DNA of 46,442 nucleotides from Rhizobium sp. Q54 (GCA_945889445.1 CAMDBX010000024.1:1-46442), one strand, 5' to 3'. Shown: positions 1 through 7,592, counted from the first letter of the stretch. Numbers and translations: made by a program. Notes: generated from the sequence alone by a model not told the origin.

Positions 1-2
1 CA

Positions 3-137
3 ATCTTTGAACTGAGTTTTGATGAAGTGCCGCTCGACCTAGAGCCCGCTCTCGCCAGTTGGAGGGAGATGAAGCGAGAGGACGGGAAGAAGCTGGTGCA
101 GATAGCCCGCATCCTCTCTGGATGGGACAACGGCTAG
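3..137 (+). CDS. C-terminal end of an unidentified protein (5' end outside window)
   Basis: One frame is open from the window edge to a TAG at 135-137 and gives 44 residues of ordinary soluble composition, rich in Glu, Leu and Lys, ending LSGWDNG. No family is recognised. The reasons to call it are that it enters from the edge without a stop and has a plausible acidic, helical composition. It could be the tail of a real gene cut by the window or a chance open frame. What follows it is mobile-element debris, so it may be part of that acquired segment. Confidence 0.3.
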   Translation: MFELSFDEVPLDLEPALASWREMKREDGKKLVQIARILSGWDNG

Positions 138-163
138 TCCTATGCCGCATTGAGTCTCGGGGC

Positions 164-176
164 GGGATTCGAACCC
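164..176 (-). other. tRNA T-arm-like fragment, possible attachment-site remnant
   Basis: The minus strand reads GGGTTCGAATCCC, the consensus T-loop and the inner T-stem of a tRNA. The flanking bases do not complete a five-pair T-stem, and no anticodon or D arm is found upstream on that strand, so this is not a functional tRNA. Integrating elements commonly use tRNA 3' ends as attachment sites. A leftover attachment half-site would fit the mobile debris that follows, but chance similarity is possible. Confidence 0.25.
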
Positions 177-613
177 TGTCAATTTCCGGATTAAACAATA
201 TCAATGACTTAATCATAGAGAGAGTTGCCCGCCAGGCTCTCTCCCTCCGCCATTTTCTTTTTCCAACGTTTTGATATTGCTCAGGTCGTTGGGCGGATGG
301 AGGTTCTTCCCCCACCAATTGCCCCACCGGACTCATCTGCATCTCTCCGACCGGCGATAACCGCCATCATTACTCTGCCTCGGCGGACGGGTTGTCGGGA
401 AAGAACTCCAGCGCCCAGCAGAGCCAAACCCGGAGGCTGCCCTCTGCCGATACGTCTCAGTCTGCCGCCGATCCGGCAGGCTAAATCGAACGCCAAGCAG
501 ACCCCGGGGGGAGGCAGGTCACGTTGAGCCGCGATTGCCGAAGCCAGGGGTCGCGGATAATTTTTTTTGATGACACGTCAATCTACCGATCTTGCCACGA
601 CTATCAATGTTGA

Positions 614-631
614 CGCCACTCTATAGTGGCG
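614..631. repeat. 7-bp inverted repeat beside the transposase remnant
   Basis: CGCCACT and AGTGGCG are separated by CTAT, a perfect 7-bp inverted repeat ending ten bases before recognisable transposase sequence begins. It may mark the junction where the 5' part of the insertion sequence was lost. No function can be assigned. Confidence 0.5.
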
Positions 632-640
632 TTGATGGTT

Positions 641-874
641 CCGAACGACAACGCGTTCGCCGAAACGATCAACGGGCTCTACAAGGCCGAATTGATCCAC
701 AGGCGGTGATCCTCGCGTTTCTTCGAGGCCGTAGTGTTCGCAACACTGGAATGGGTCAACTGGTTCAATCACAGGCGTTTACTTGAACCAATCGGCAACA
801 TCTTGCCTGCTGAAGCCGAGGCAATTCACTACGCAGCAACTGCTACCATGGACAAGCCGCCCATGGCAGCATAA
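641..874 (+). pseudogene. IS3-family transposase (OrfB) C-terminal remnant
   Basis: The frame starting at 641 reads through the end of an IS3-type DDE transposase: NAFAETINGLYKAELIHRR, an in-frame TGA at 707-709, then TLEWVNWFNHRRLLEPIGNI and a tail ending PPMAA with TAA at 872-874. The Asn-Ala-Phe-Ala-Glu and Trp-Phe-Asn-x-Arg-Arg blocks are typical of the last third of the IS3 integrase core, around the final catalytic Glu. OrfA, the first two Asp blocks and the left end are missing, and the internal stop kills what remains. It cannot be active by itself. It supports past mobile-element traffic at this locus. Confidence 0.85.
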
Positions 875-887
875 CTTAAGTCAACAA

Positions 888-913
888 GCCTCCGGCAATC
901 CCGGTGAGGTTCA
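888..913. mobile_element. Possible right terminal sequence of the IS3-type remnant
   Basis: Fourteen bases after the transposase stop is a GC-rich stretch containing two CCGG cores separated by five bases. IS3-family elements usually end within a few dozen bases of the orfB stop, so this is the expected place for the right inverted repeat. The left end is gone, so the repeat cannot be confirmed by pairing. Confidence 0.35.
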
Positions 914-1059
914 AACTGGCACGCTCGCTGTGTCTAAGACACTTCGGCAGAACACATGTTAGGCGATTGCCTCTTTCAGGTCATACCCGACCACTATAAC
1001 GACTCCGTCTAAGTCTTTCAACGTAGCCTAATTCTCCAATAGTCTATTCAACAATTTAA

Positions 1060-1689
1060 TTATTTATCGTGATGGATTGAAAGTATCCCTTTATTTGCTA
1101 GCTCTGCACAAAGACGCTTTTCAGATGACCAGGGATGACCTTTCCACCCATGGAATGTAAAGCCGATCAGAGTTACATCATAGCCGAGCATTTCTTTCAG
1201 CCCTACTGCATACATAACAGCAAATATCCCCGTACTGGGCAGTATAAAGGGGCCAGGTATCCAGCGCCTTTTACGCTCTTGCCATATCGCTCTGAATACA
1301 TCCAAATTGAATTTCTTGCTCAATTTATCTGTTCGGTTACTCAGTATCTCGTTATGATGGACTATCTCATCTGCATGATCATCAATTAAATTAAGATAAC
1401 GCTCCTGTTCAGTGGCCAGAAGGAATCGCCTGTGAACCTTGATGTCGCGAACAAATACAAACTTATCGACATGCGAGAATAGTTCTTGGTTCTGAAATGG
1501 CGCATTCACCGCTAGGCGCCGGGCAGGTTCACCTGTGTTATCAACGAACACTAAATCCGTCTTCCGACCGCTAAGTCCAGTATAATTCTTGCAATCATTG
1601 ATCCGGATCACTACTTCAGAGTTATCGACGAATTGAGTTGAGTTGGAGAGCAGTTCCGCATTGCCGATAACACATATACGTTTTGTCAT
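1060..1689 (-). CDS. GT29-like (sialyltransferase-fold) glycosyltransferase
   Basis: This 209-residue protein has the order of conserved blocks seen in glycosyltransferase family 29. An L-motif-like start (VIGNAELL, then VDNSEVVIRINDCKNY and GRKTDLVFV) is followed by an S-motif-like PSTGIFAVMYA and LIGFTF, then a final H-x-W-x-x-E-K region (HPWSSEKRL). Family 29 enzymes transfer sialic acid from CMP-sialate; bacterial relatives are small soluble proteins, some annotated as urease operon accessory proteins, with unproven substrates. No signal peptide or membrane segment is visible, so it is probably cytoplasmic. The gene is much AT-richer than its neighbours and lies between mobile-element debris, so it was probably acquired. 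Its ATG overlaps the stop of the broken gene upstream (ATGA). No sialic acid or CMP-sugar genes accompany it. Confidence 0.7.
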   Translation of the reverse strand: MTKRICVIGNAELLSNSTQFVDNSEVVIRINDCKNYTGLSGRKTDLVFVDNTGEPARRLAVNAPFQNQELFSHVDKFVFVRDIKVHRRFLLATEQERYLNLIDDHADEIVHHNEILSNRTDKLSKKFNLDVFRAIWQERKRRWIPGPFILPSTGIFAVMYAVGLKEMLGYDVTLIGFTFHGWKGHPWSSEKRLCAELANKGILSIHHDK

Positions 1690-2045
1690 TTGCGTAGACC
1701 AGACTGCAAGAAAAAATCTTTTCTATCTGAAATTTGTTTTTTATTGAGAGGTGGCTCGGTTAGTTTGAACAGTAAGCGGGGGGGTCCTAAGTGGACATCC
1801 GCTTCTGTTAGGCCGCCACCGATCGTCAGCGCCTCGATGTTGTTGCCGCCCGCCTTGGCCATCGGATAGATCGCGCCGTTGCGAAAGATCACCTCGGCCG
1901 GGTCGTCGGCGCGGGCGGAGGAGATCGAACTCGCGGCGACTGCGAATGAGGCGGCATAGGCCAGGAACTCGGGGCGCGTTGGTGCCAGGCCCGCTGTCAG
2001 ACGATCGGCCAATTCAGAACGTCCACACCATCGGCACATGAACAT
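1686..2045 (-). pseudogene. Truncated 5' end of an amidohydrolase gene, fused to foreign sequence
   Basis: The first ~75 residues look like the start of a secreted YtcJ-type amidohydrolase: a short N-terminal Cys-x-x-Cys segment (MCRWCGRSELAD), a hydrophobic export segment ending ARA, then the first strand of the amidohydrolase fold (DPAEVIFRNGAIYPM). Homology stops around position 1815. The remaining ~40 residues do not resemble the family and run into a TGTCCACTTAGGACCCC sequence (1781-1797, minus strand) that looks like an insertion-sequence end. Hundreds of residues with the metal-binding His motifs are missing, so the product cannot be active. The open frame ends in an ATGA overlap with the GT29-like gene, so its old expression signals could still drive that gene. 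Confidence 0.65.
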
Positions 2046-2253
2046 CTCTCTTTCGTTTGCTGCACCCTCGGGCGCAGAGGCAGTGATCTTGCCGCACCGC
2101 CGACAGGCTGACAGCGTTGTTCATTAGGTCGGCTTTCAATAATCGTCAGCAGATTCTTGTGGTGGGGCGGCAACTCCGTCGCGGCCGGGCATGTCTCGGG
2201 TGGGGTTCGCGAGGCCGTGGCGGCGGGCGTGGGCGCAACCCCACAAACGGCAA

Positions 2254-2275
2254 CGCGCCCCGTTTCGGGGGCGCG
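2254..2275 (-). terminator. GC-rich hairpin downstream of the HTH gene
   Basis: CGCGCCCCG and CGGGGGCGCG pair around a TTT loop with one extra G, 42 bases past the stop of the minus-strand HTH gene. The following minus-strand bases (TTGCCGTTTG) are only modestly T-rich, so it is a weak intrinsic terminator at best. Confidence 0.55.
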
Positions 2276-2316
2276 CGGCAATGGTCGTAATTCCAAACTT
2301 TGCGGCCTGAACTGGA

Positions 2317-2586
2317 TCAGCCGCTGCTCTTGAGACGGTAGAGATAGGCCCGGGAGATTCCCAGCTGGCCGGCCACCACCTCGACGGACTTGCCGGACTT
2401 CAGTCCGGCGATGACCGCCTTGCGCAGCTTGGCCACGTCCGCCGTGCTGCGGCGGGTTGCCTTGCGGGGGGCCTTCTTTGCAGCAGGCTTGCGGGCCTTC
2501 ACCGACTTCACGGCAATGACCTTCTTGGTCTTCCTGCTGCTGGTTGCCGCTTTCGCGGCAACCTTCTTCTTCGCTTTCTTGGCCAT
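2317..2586 (-). CDS. Small basic DNA-binding protein: Lys/Ala-rich tail plus HTH
   Basis: From the ATG at 2586 the product has 89 residues. The N-terminal ~50 are histone H1-like, made of Lys, Ala, Arg and Pro repeats (AKKAKKKVAAKAA, KPAAKKAPRKATRR). The C-terminal ~35 form a resolvase-like helix-turn-helix (AGLKSGKSVEVVAGQLGISR, then AYLYRLKSSG). It probably binds DNA, with the tail adding non-specific affinity. It lies just downstream of the cold-shock gene on the same strand. A GTG at 2607 would give seven more residues and overlap the cold-shock stop; the ATG was chosen because the Lys-rich tail starts there. A perfect hairpin spans the junction and may control this gene. The exact family is not recognised. 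Confidence 0.7.
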   Translation of the reverse strand: MAKKAKKKVAAKAATSSRKTKKVIAVKSVKARKPAAKKAPRKATRRSTADVAKLRKAVIAGLKSGKSVEVVAGQLGISRAYLYRLKSSG

Positions 2587-2589
2587 CAA

Positions 2590-2610
2590 TGCGTGCTCAG
2601 AGAGCACGCA
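2590..2610. promoter_or_regulatory. Perfect hairpin across the csp/HTH gene junction
   Basis: TGCGTGCTC and GAGCACGCA form a 9-bp perfect stem with a three-base loop. The stem covers the last codons and stop of the cold-shock gene and ends three bases before the ATG of the HTH gene. No T-run follows, so it is not a classic terminator. It could shield the downstream start, stabilise the upstream message or separate expression of the two genes. Confidence 0.55.
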
Positions 2611-2806
2611 GCTGATCGGCCGACTGCTTGCCGGAGCGACGGTCGGTCACCAGCTCGAAGGAAACCGCCTGGTTTTCCTTGAGCGAACGCAGACCGGCGC
2701 GTTCCACGGCACTGATGTGAACGAAGACGTCCTTCGAGCCGTCATCCGGCGCGATGAAGCCATAACCCTTGGTCTCGTTGAACCACTTAACCTTGCCTGT
2801 AGCCAA
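2597..2806 (-). CDS. Cold-shock protein (CspA family)
   Basis: This 69-residue protein is a single cold-shock domain. RNP1-like [15 protein letters not shown] and RNP2-like DVFVHISAV are both intact, and the length is normal for the family. Such proteins bind single-stranded RNA and DNA in the cytoplasm, melt RNA structure and adjust transcription and translation. The start is a TTG at 2804-2806, preceded by a GCGAG-type ribosome binding site; no in-frame ATG exists nearby and the family begins at this position. A small hairpin lies in the leader at 2836-2850. The HTH gene follows on the same strand with 10 bases between stop and ATG. Confidence 0.93.
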   Translation of the reverse strand: MATGKVKWFNETKGYGFIAPDDGSKDVFVHISAVERAGLRSLKENQAVSFELVTDRRSGKQSADQLRAL

Positions 2807-2835
2807 AATATGTTCTCGCTTTCATAGTAGAAGTC

Positions 2836-2850
2836 TCCGAAACGTTCGGA
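2836..2850. promoter_or_regulatory. Leader hairpin of the cold-shock gene
   Basis: TCCGAA and TTCGGA pair around ACG, 30 bases upstream of the TTG start on the minus strand. Cold-shock mRNAs often carry structured leaders that control translation with temperature. Here only the inverted repeat is seen; the role is inferred. Confidence 0.35.
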
Positions 2851-3115
2851 AACCGCGGGCGCGATCAAAGCAGCCTTGGGTAAAGAAAGTCAATCCTTAC
2901 CTTAGGGCGCAGTTCCGGGTCCTGCCCCGGTGGGGTGGCCGGCCGGAGCGCGGATACGCGCAGGGCGTGCAGGGTTGTCCCAGCCGAGCTTCCGTTGCGC
3001 TAAGCAGATTCGCCGTCTTCCCAGCGCCTCCGGGGAGCAGTATCAGCACGAGAGAGGGTTGCGTGCGCATGAGTCCGGCGGGAGCTGGGTCGCGCATCGC
3101 GCCCGAAGCAGAAGT

Positions 3116-5344
3116 ATGCCCGTGATGGCAAAATCTTACGGTTTGGCAGTGGCAGCCGCCCTGATCGCCGCCACGATGTGCGGCACCGCGGGCGCGGCGC
3201 GCTTCCTGGAGCCACCGGTCTTTTCCAGCAAGAACGGCGTTCTGGACATTCTGATGATCGCCCGGCCCAAGCCGGTGACGGCAATAAAGTTCAGGCCCCA
3301 CGGTTCCAAGAAGGTGATCCACCCGGAAGGCTGGGTCTACGAGGTCTGCTATCGCTCTCAGTCATACCATAATCGCTGCGACCCGCCGAAATACAGCTCT
3401 TCGGAGTTCGGCGGCGTGCGGCTGGCACTGCAGCCTGGCGACAAGCTGAAGGTCCGGCTCGTCAACAAGTTGCCGAAGCAGGATTACAACAAGGTCTGGC
3501 ATTACTGGAACCCCTATGCCTCGCCGCCTGAGGTCGACATGCAGGCGGGCATGAACCTGCCGCTCACGCCGACCAACCTCCACACCCACGGCCTCGTTGT
3601 GCAGGCGCGCGCAGCGACCGAGGCCAATCCGACCTGGGGCGACGACATCTACGTATCGCTCTACAACCCCGCCAACGGCGTGCCCATGGAGCATGGCATG
3701 GACCATGGCGCGGTGGTCACAAAGGGTGTCCTCGACTATGTGATCGACATTCCGGCCAACGAGCCCTCGGGCGCCGACTGGTTCCACCCGCATGTGCACG
3801 GTATCACCTCCGACAGTCTGTCCTCGGGCCTGGCGGGCATCATCACCATCGGCAAGCCCGGTAAGCACGCGAGCGACGGCACGAACCCGTTCCCCGAGAA
3901 GCAGGTGCGGCATCTCATCCTCAAGGACATGCAGGTGCTCGCCAAGGGCACCATCGCTTTCCAGCAGGGCCCCGACCCGGTGAACCTGCCGGTCAGCAAT
4001 GGCGAGGTGCTCGACGACCAGCAGGACCCGCAGTTCTGCGCGCAGTTCCCCGCCGACGCCCAGGAGGGGCGGCTTGGCAGCTGCCCCGGTTTCAATAACA
4101 CCAGCCAGGATGGCAACGACTATACCGGGGGCCGGTGGTATTTCCCGGTAAGTGGCGTGGTCTATCCGACAATCGCCGTCAACAAGCCCAAGGGCGAGCT
4201 GTGGAGCTTCACCAATGCCGGTGCCAGCGCCACCTACAAGATCGAGCTCAACAACAATGCCAATGGCGGCTACCCGATGCTGATGCAGGTGGTGTCCATC
4301 GACGGCATCAGCATCTCCCTGCCATCCGGCACCTCGCAGGCGGACATGGAAAAGCTTCTGGGCAAGAACCGCTTCGAGTTGGTGCCCTGTCCGGGCACCG
4401 TTCCGCCGGGATTCCCTGAGCCGATGTGCGTGAAGAGCATCATCATGCTGCCGGGCTCGCGCGCCGAGGTGTGGGTTACCTATCGCGACGCCGCCGGCAA
4501 CATCGTCAACCCGCCGCGCGGCGCCTCGGCCACGTTGCGCAGCGTTGGCTTCACCACGGGCGAGGCGGGCGTTGGCGACCCGTGGCCCGCGGTGAACCTC
4601 GCCAACGTCACCTTCCGCGGCACCTATACGGACCCTTCGCTGGTGGCCCTGAAGCTTGAGGGCGACGCCAAGGCGGCCAACGCGCCGCAGGGCATCTTCT
4701 TCGAAAAGGTGCCATATGCCGTTGCCGCCAACCCGCCGCCGGGGTGCACGCCCCAGCCGCTTGCAGACGGGCACCGCCGCCGCATCTTCTTCGGGTTGGT
4801 GGACGTTACGAACTCAAACGTCTTCGGGCTGGGCTACGACGAGGTCGATGCGCAGGGCAAGCAGGTGCTGGACTCATTCCATCCGATCAAGGCCTTCGAC
4901 CCGTCGAACCCCTATCTGTGTATTCCGCTGGCTGCAGGCCAGATGCCGGTGCGCGAGGCGTGGGGACTCGTCAACCTCGCGACTGAAAACCATAACTTCC
5001 ATGTCCACCAGACCAAGTTCCGCGCCGTGGATGTGGCAGCACCCGAGGGTTCGCCGCTTCATCCCACGCTCGACCCGAACGTTGGTGCCGGTGTGATGGA
5101 GGACGAAGTGTCGCTGCAGATTGCAGCGCCGGTGCCCGCCATCGCGGACCAGGTCGCCAACGATCAGAATGGCTACTGCACAGTCCAGCAGTGGATCGAC
5201 CACGAGTGCCTGAACGTGCCCAAGCTGGTGGACATCCCCTTCGCCGAGACCGGCGAGTTCGTCTACCACTGCCACATCCTCGAGCATGAAGATGCCGGCA
5301 TGATGGCCAAGATCCAGGTGATTCCGGCAGCGCCTGCACCCTGA
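3116..5344 (+). CDS. Secreted multicopper oxidase (laccase-like, unusually long)
   Basis: The 742-residue protein carries all four copper motifs: HTHG at residues 156-159, HPHVHG at 224-229, HNFHVH at 626-631, and the type 1/3 copper motif HCH at 718-720 with H724 and M729. Multicopper oxidases oxidise phenols, metals or bilirubin-like substrates with four electrons to O2. A signal peptide (LAVAAALIAATMCGTAGA) directs export to the periplasm or beyond. An ATG at 3125 is an alternative start; the open frame upstream of 3116 is Arg/Ser-rich and does not look coding. The distance between second and third motif blocks, about 400 residues, is much longer than in a ~500-residue laccase and includes many paired Cys. 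It stands alone, convergent with gspD. The substrate cannot be told from sequence. Confidence 0.93.
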   Translation: MPVMAKSYGLAVAAALIAATMCGTAGAARFLEPPVFSSKNGVLDILMIARPKPVTAIKFRPHGSKKVIHPEGWVYEVCYRSQSYHNRCDPPKYSSSEFGGVRLALQPGDKLKVRLVNKLPKQDYNKVWHYWNPYASPPEVDMQAGMNLPLTPTNLHTHGLVVQARAATEANPTWGDDIYVSLYNPANGVPMEHGMDHGAVVTKGVLDYVIDIPANEPSGADWFHPHVHGITSDSLSSGLAGIITIGKPGKHASDGTNPFPEKQVRHLILKDMQVLAKGTIAFQQGPDPVNLPVSNGEVLDDQQDPQFCAQFPADAQEGRLGSCPGFNNTSQDGNDYTGGRWYFPVSGVVYPTIAVNKPKGELWSFTNAGASATYKIELNNNANGGYPMLMQVVSIDGISISLPSGTSQADMEKLLGKNRFELVPCPGTVPPGFPEPMCVKSIIMLPGSRAEVWVTYRDAAGNIVNPPRGASATLRSVGFTTGEAGVGDPWPAVNLANVTFRGTYTDPSLVALKLEGDAKAANAPQGIFFEKVPYAVAANPPPGCTPQPLADGHRRRIFFGLVDVTNSNVFGLGYDEVDAQGKQVLDSFHPIKAFDPSNPYLCIPLAAGQMPVREAWGLVNLATENHNFHVHQTKFRAVDVAAPEGSPLHPTLDPNVGAGVMEDEVSLQIAAPVPAIADQVANDQNGYCTVQQWIDHECLNVPKLVDIPFAETGEFVYHCHILEHEDAGMMAKIQVIPAAPAP

Positions 5345-5368
5345 GGCAAGGCTTTCGACACGCACCCA

Positions 5369-5396
5369 GCATGGCCGGCAGCAACGCCGGCCATGC
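5369..5396. terminator. Hairpin terminator between convergent genes
   Basis: GCATGGCCGGC and GCCGGCCATGC form a perfect 11-bp stem with a six-base loop, 25 bases after the oxidase stop and 33 bases before the gspD stop. It can serve both converging transcripts. No long T-run is present on either side. Confidence 0.7.
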
Positions 5397-5429
5397 TTGC
5401 GTCTGACGCTGCGGCGTCGGCTTGTGAGG

Positions 5430-7592
5430 TCAGTTGAAGTTGAGGTTCTTCATCTTGTCGCGAAGATCCTGGGACTCGCGGGCGGCCTCTTCGCCGTTGC
5501 GGATGATCTTCGGCGTGATGAAGACGATGATCTCGGTGCGCTGGGCGTTGTTGTCGGTGGTGCCGACGAGCTTGCCGAGGATCGGCACCTTGTCCGCACC
5601 CGGAACCGTCTCGCGGGTGCGATCCTCCATGCCTGAGATGAGCCCGCCGAGCAGAACCGTCTGCTGATCGTTCACCGATACCTTGGACGTGACCGAGCGC
5701 TGCGTGAACCGCGGATTGCCGTCGATTCCGAGTTCCTTCTGCAACGCCGAGAGTTCCTGGCCGAGCTCGATCGTCACCACGCCATTGGCGCTGACACGCG
5801 GCTTGACCTTCAGGATCACGCCAGTGTCACGATACTGGATCGAGTTGACGAAGTTTCCACCATTGGTGACTGCGGTCTCCGACTGGACCGGGATCTGGTC
5901 ACCCACCTTGATGGTGGCCGTTTCGTTCTCCAGCACCAGAATGGACGGCGAAGACACCACGCGGACATTGGTGATGCCGGAGAGCGCGTCGATCACCAGC
6001 TTGGGGTTCGATATGCCGCCCCACAGGAAGTTCATGCCCGGAAACTGCGGGCTGATGATGGGGCCGTCGGCGGCTGGCTTGCTGCCAGCCAGCGCGAAGG
6101 CGACGTTGTTGCTCTCCACATAAGCCTGCACGCCGTAGCGCAGCTGATTGTTCAGCGAGACTTCGGCGATCATGGTGTTGATCAGCACCTGGGTGGCTGG
6201 CGAATCCATCTGGCGAAGCGTGGCAAGGATCTTGCGATAGTCCTTGGGCGTCGCGCTGATCACGATGGTGTTGTTTGACGGGTTGGCCGTGATGCGGATC
6301 GTGGACGAGTTGCCACCTCCACTGTTGGTGCCGCTGTCGCTGCTACTCGTCGACGTCGTGGCTGTGCCGTCGGTGCTGCCGGTCTGAAGGTCGGTCTTGC
6401 CAAACGGCTCCGCCGAGCCCGCTGGATCGGGTTGCGTCGATTCCTGGCCTTCGGTGTCATTGGCGATCGAGACATCCATCGACTGGCTGTCGGGAGCCAC
6501 CTCGGCCGTGGTGCCGCCATCCGCTCCGCCGCCGCCAGAACCGAACGTGGCATTGAGGATGCGGGCGAGCTCCACGGCGTTGCCGTTCTGCACGGCATAG
6601 ACGTAGTAGTTGGGAGAATCGACGCTCTCCTGGTCAAGCCGGCGGATCCAGTTCAGCGCGGTGTTCACCTTGGCGCGGGTGCGCGCGATGACGATGACGC
6701 TGTTGATGTTGGGAACGGGAATGACCTTCAGCGCATTGGGGCCGGAGACGGCGCCATCCTGCGCAAAGACCTGCTCGATCCGTGAGGCAACCTCCTCGGC
6801 GCGGGCGTTCTCGAGGCGGGCCATGCCGGAGGTCTGGTTGCGCATCCAGTCGACGTCGAAGGACAGCACCACGTCGACGAGTTGCCGGCGCTCTGCCGAG
6901 GGACCGCGGATGAGGATCATGTTGCCGATCTTCGAGGCGCGCACCGAGCCTGACCGGGCGATGAAGCCATCCAGCAACTCCATGACGCTCGCCGGGCCCA
7001 CATAGCGCAGCGGAATGGCGTTGACGCCATAGCCGGGGGAAACGCCCTTGCCGAGATCGGGCGTGCCCATCTCGCCGTCGAGCACCTCCTGCAAGGCAAC
7101 GATCTTATAGTTGCCATCGGACTGGATCAAAGCGGCCCCTGCCAGTCGCAGGGCGGCCTCGTAGGCGCTGATCAATTCGCGGCCGGTGAGAGAACGATTG
7201 CTCACCAGCGTGACCGAGCCCTGGACGCGTGGGTCGATGGTGTAGTTGTAACCAAGCGTCTCGCCGAGGATCAGCTTGGCGGATTCTGGCAGGCTGGCCT
7301 GGTCCACGTTGACGGTGAACTTGCCGTCATCGAGCGCTCCCACTCCGGAGGGGGGATCGCCGGCCCCGCCATCGCCGAAGTCGGCGGCGCTCATGCCGGG
7401 GATGACCTCATAGCGGCCCCGCTGACCGGGTACCTTGATCTGACCGTCGTTGCGGCTGGTAATCCTTTGCGGCTTCTTCGCCGTGAGATCGACCTGGCCG
7501 GTCGCATCCAGCATGGAGGAGGGGGTGTTGCAGCTTGCAAGCGCCAGTGCAGCGAGGCACAGAAGTAGCGGTCGCGACGGCCGGAAATGCAT
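5430..7592 (-). CDS. gspD: Type II secretion system secretin GspD
   Basis: The 720-residue lipoprotein (lipobox LALASC, about residues 17-22) is an outer-membrane secretin. N-terminal N0 (FTVNVDQASLPESAKLILGE) and repeated N1-N3 domains precede the C-terminal secretin core, which ends with the signature VPILGKLVGTTDNNAQRTEI and VFITPKII. A low-complexity Gly/Ser/Thr/Asp insert of about 80 residues sits inside the N3 region. Secretins form the outer-membrane gate for folded proteins, normally fed by GspC-M and the GspE ATPase. None of those genes is here, so this gspD is an orphan within the window. The start was set at MHFRPS because the signal peptide begins there; an ATG at 7631 would add 13 charged residues. 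Confidence 0.93.
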   Translation of the reverse strand: MHFRPSRPLLLCLAALALASCNTPSSMLDATGQVDLTAKKPQRITSRNDGQIKVPGQRGRYEVIPGMSAADFGDGGAGDPPSGVGALDDGKFTVNVDQASLPESAKLILGETLGYNYTIDPRVQGSVTLVSNRSLTGRELISAYEAALRLAGAALIQSDGNYKIVALQEVLDGEMGTPDLGKGVSPGYGVNAIPLRYVGPASVMELLDGFIARSGSVRASKIGNMILIRGPSAERRQLVDVVLSFDVDWMRNQTSGMARLENARAEEVASRIEQVFAQDGAVSGPNALKVIPVPNINSVIVIARTRAKVNTALNWIRRLDQESVDSPNYYVYAVQNGNAVELARILNATFGSGGGGADGGTTAEVAPDSQSMDVSIANDTEGQESTQPDPAGSAEPFGKTDLQTGSTDGTATTSTSSSDSGTNSGGGNSSTIRITANPSNNTIVISATPKDYRKILATLRQMDSPATQVLINTMIAEVSLNNQLRYGVQAYVESNNVAFALAGSKPAADGPIISPQFPGMNFLWGGISNPKLVIDALSGITNVRVVSSPSILVLENETATIKVGDQIPVQSETAVTNGGNFVNSIQYRDTGVILKVKPRVSANGVVTIELGQELSALQKELGIDGNPRFTQRSVTSKVSVNDQQTVLLGGLISGMEDRTRETVPGADKVPILGKLVGTTDNNAQRTEIIVFITPKIIRNGEEAARESQDLRDKMKNLNFN

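Larger units (their letters stand above)
138..640. other. Gene-poor stretch before the IS remnant
   Basis: About 500 bases with no convincing gene. Short open frames exist on both strands but overlap each other, have low-complexity Arg/Pro-rich translations and lack ribosome binding sites. The part around 180-235 is visibly AT-richer than the window. A tRNA T-arm-like sequence lies at 164-176 and a run of eight T near 560. It reads as decayed or recombined sequence at the left edge of the patchwork region. Confidence 0.5.

Noticed and set aside
145-240. Complete minus-strand tRNA gene around the T-arm-like sequence
   Set aside because: Only three T-stem pairs form and no anticodon, D arm or acceptor pairing was found.
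1997-2296. 99-codon minus-strand frame upstream of the amidohydrolase fragment
   Set aside because: Pro/Arg/Thr-rich with no motif, and it overlaps the fragment's start and the terminator-like hairpin.
2930-3115. Upstream extension of the multicopper oxidase frame
   Set aside because: It is Arg/Ser-rich and precedes a clear signal peptide, which must be N-terminal.
3362-4774. Long antisense open frame (470 codons) opposite the multicopper oxidase
   Set aside because: It overlaps a gene with intact copper motifs and its Arg/His/Ala-rich translation is typical of a mirror frame in GC-rich DNA.
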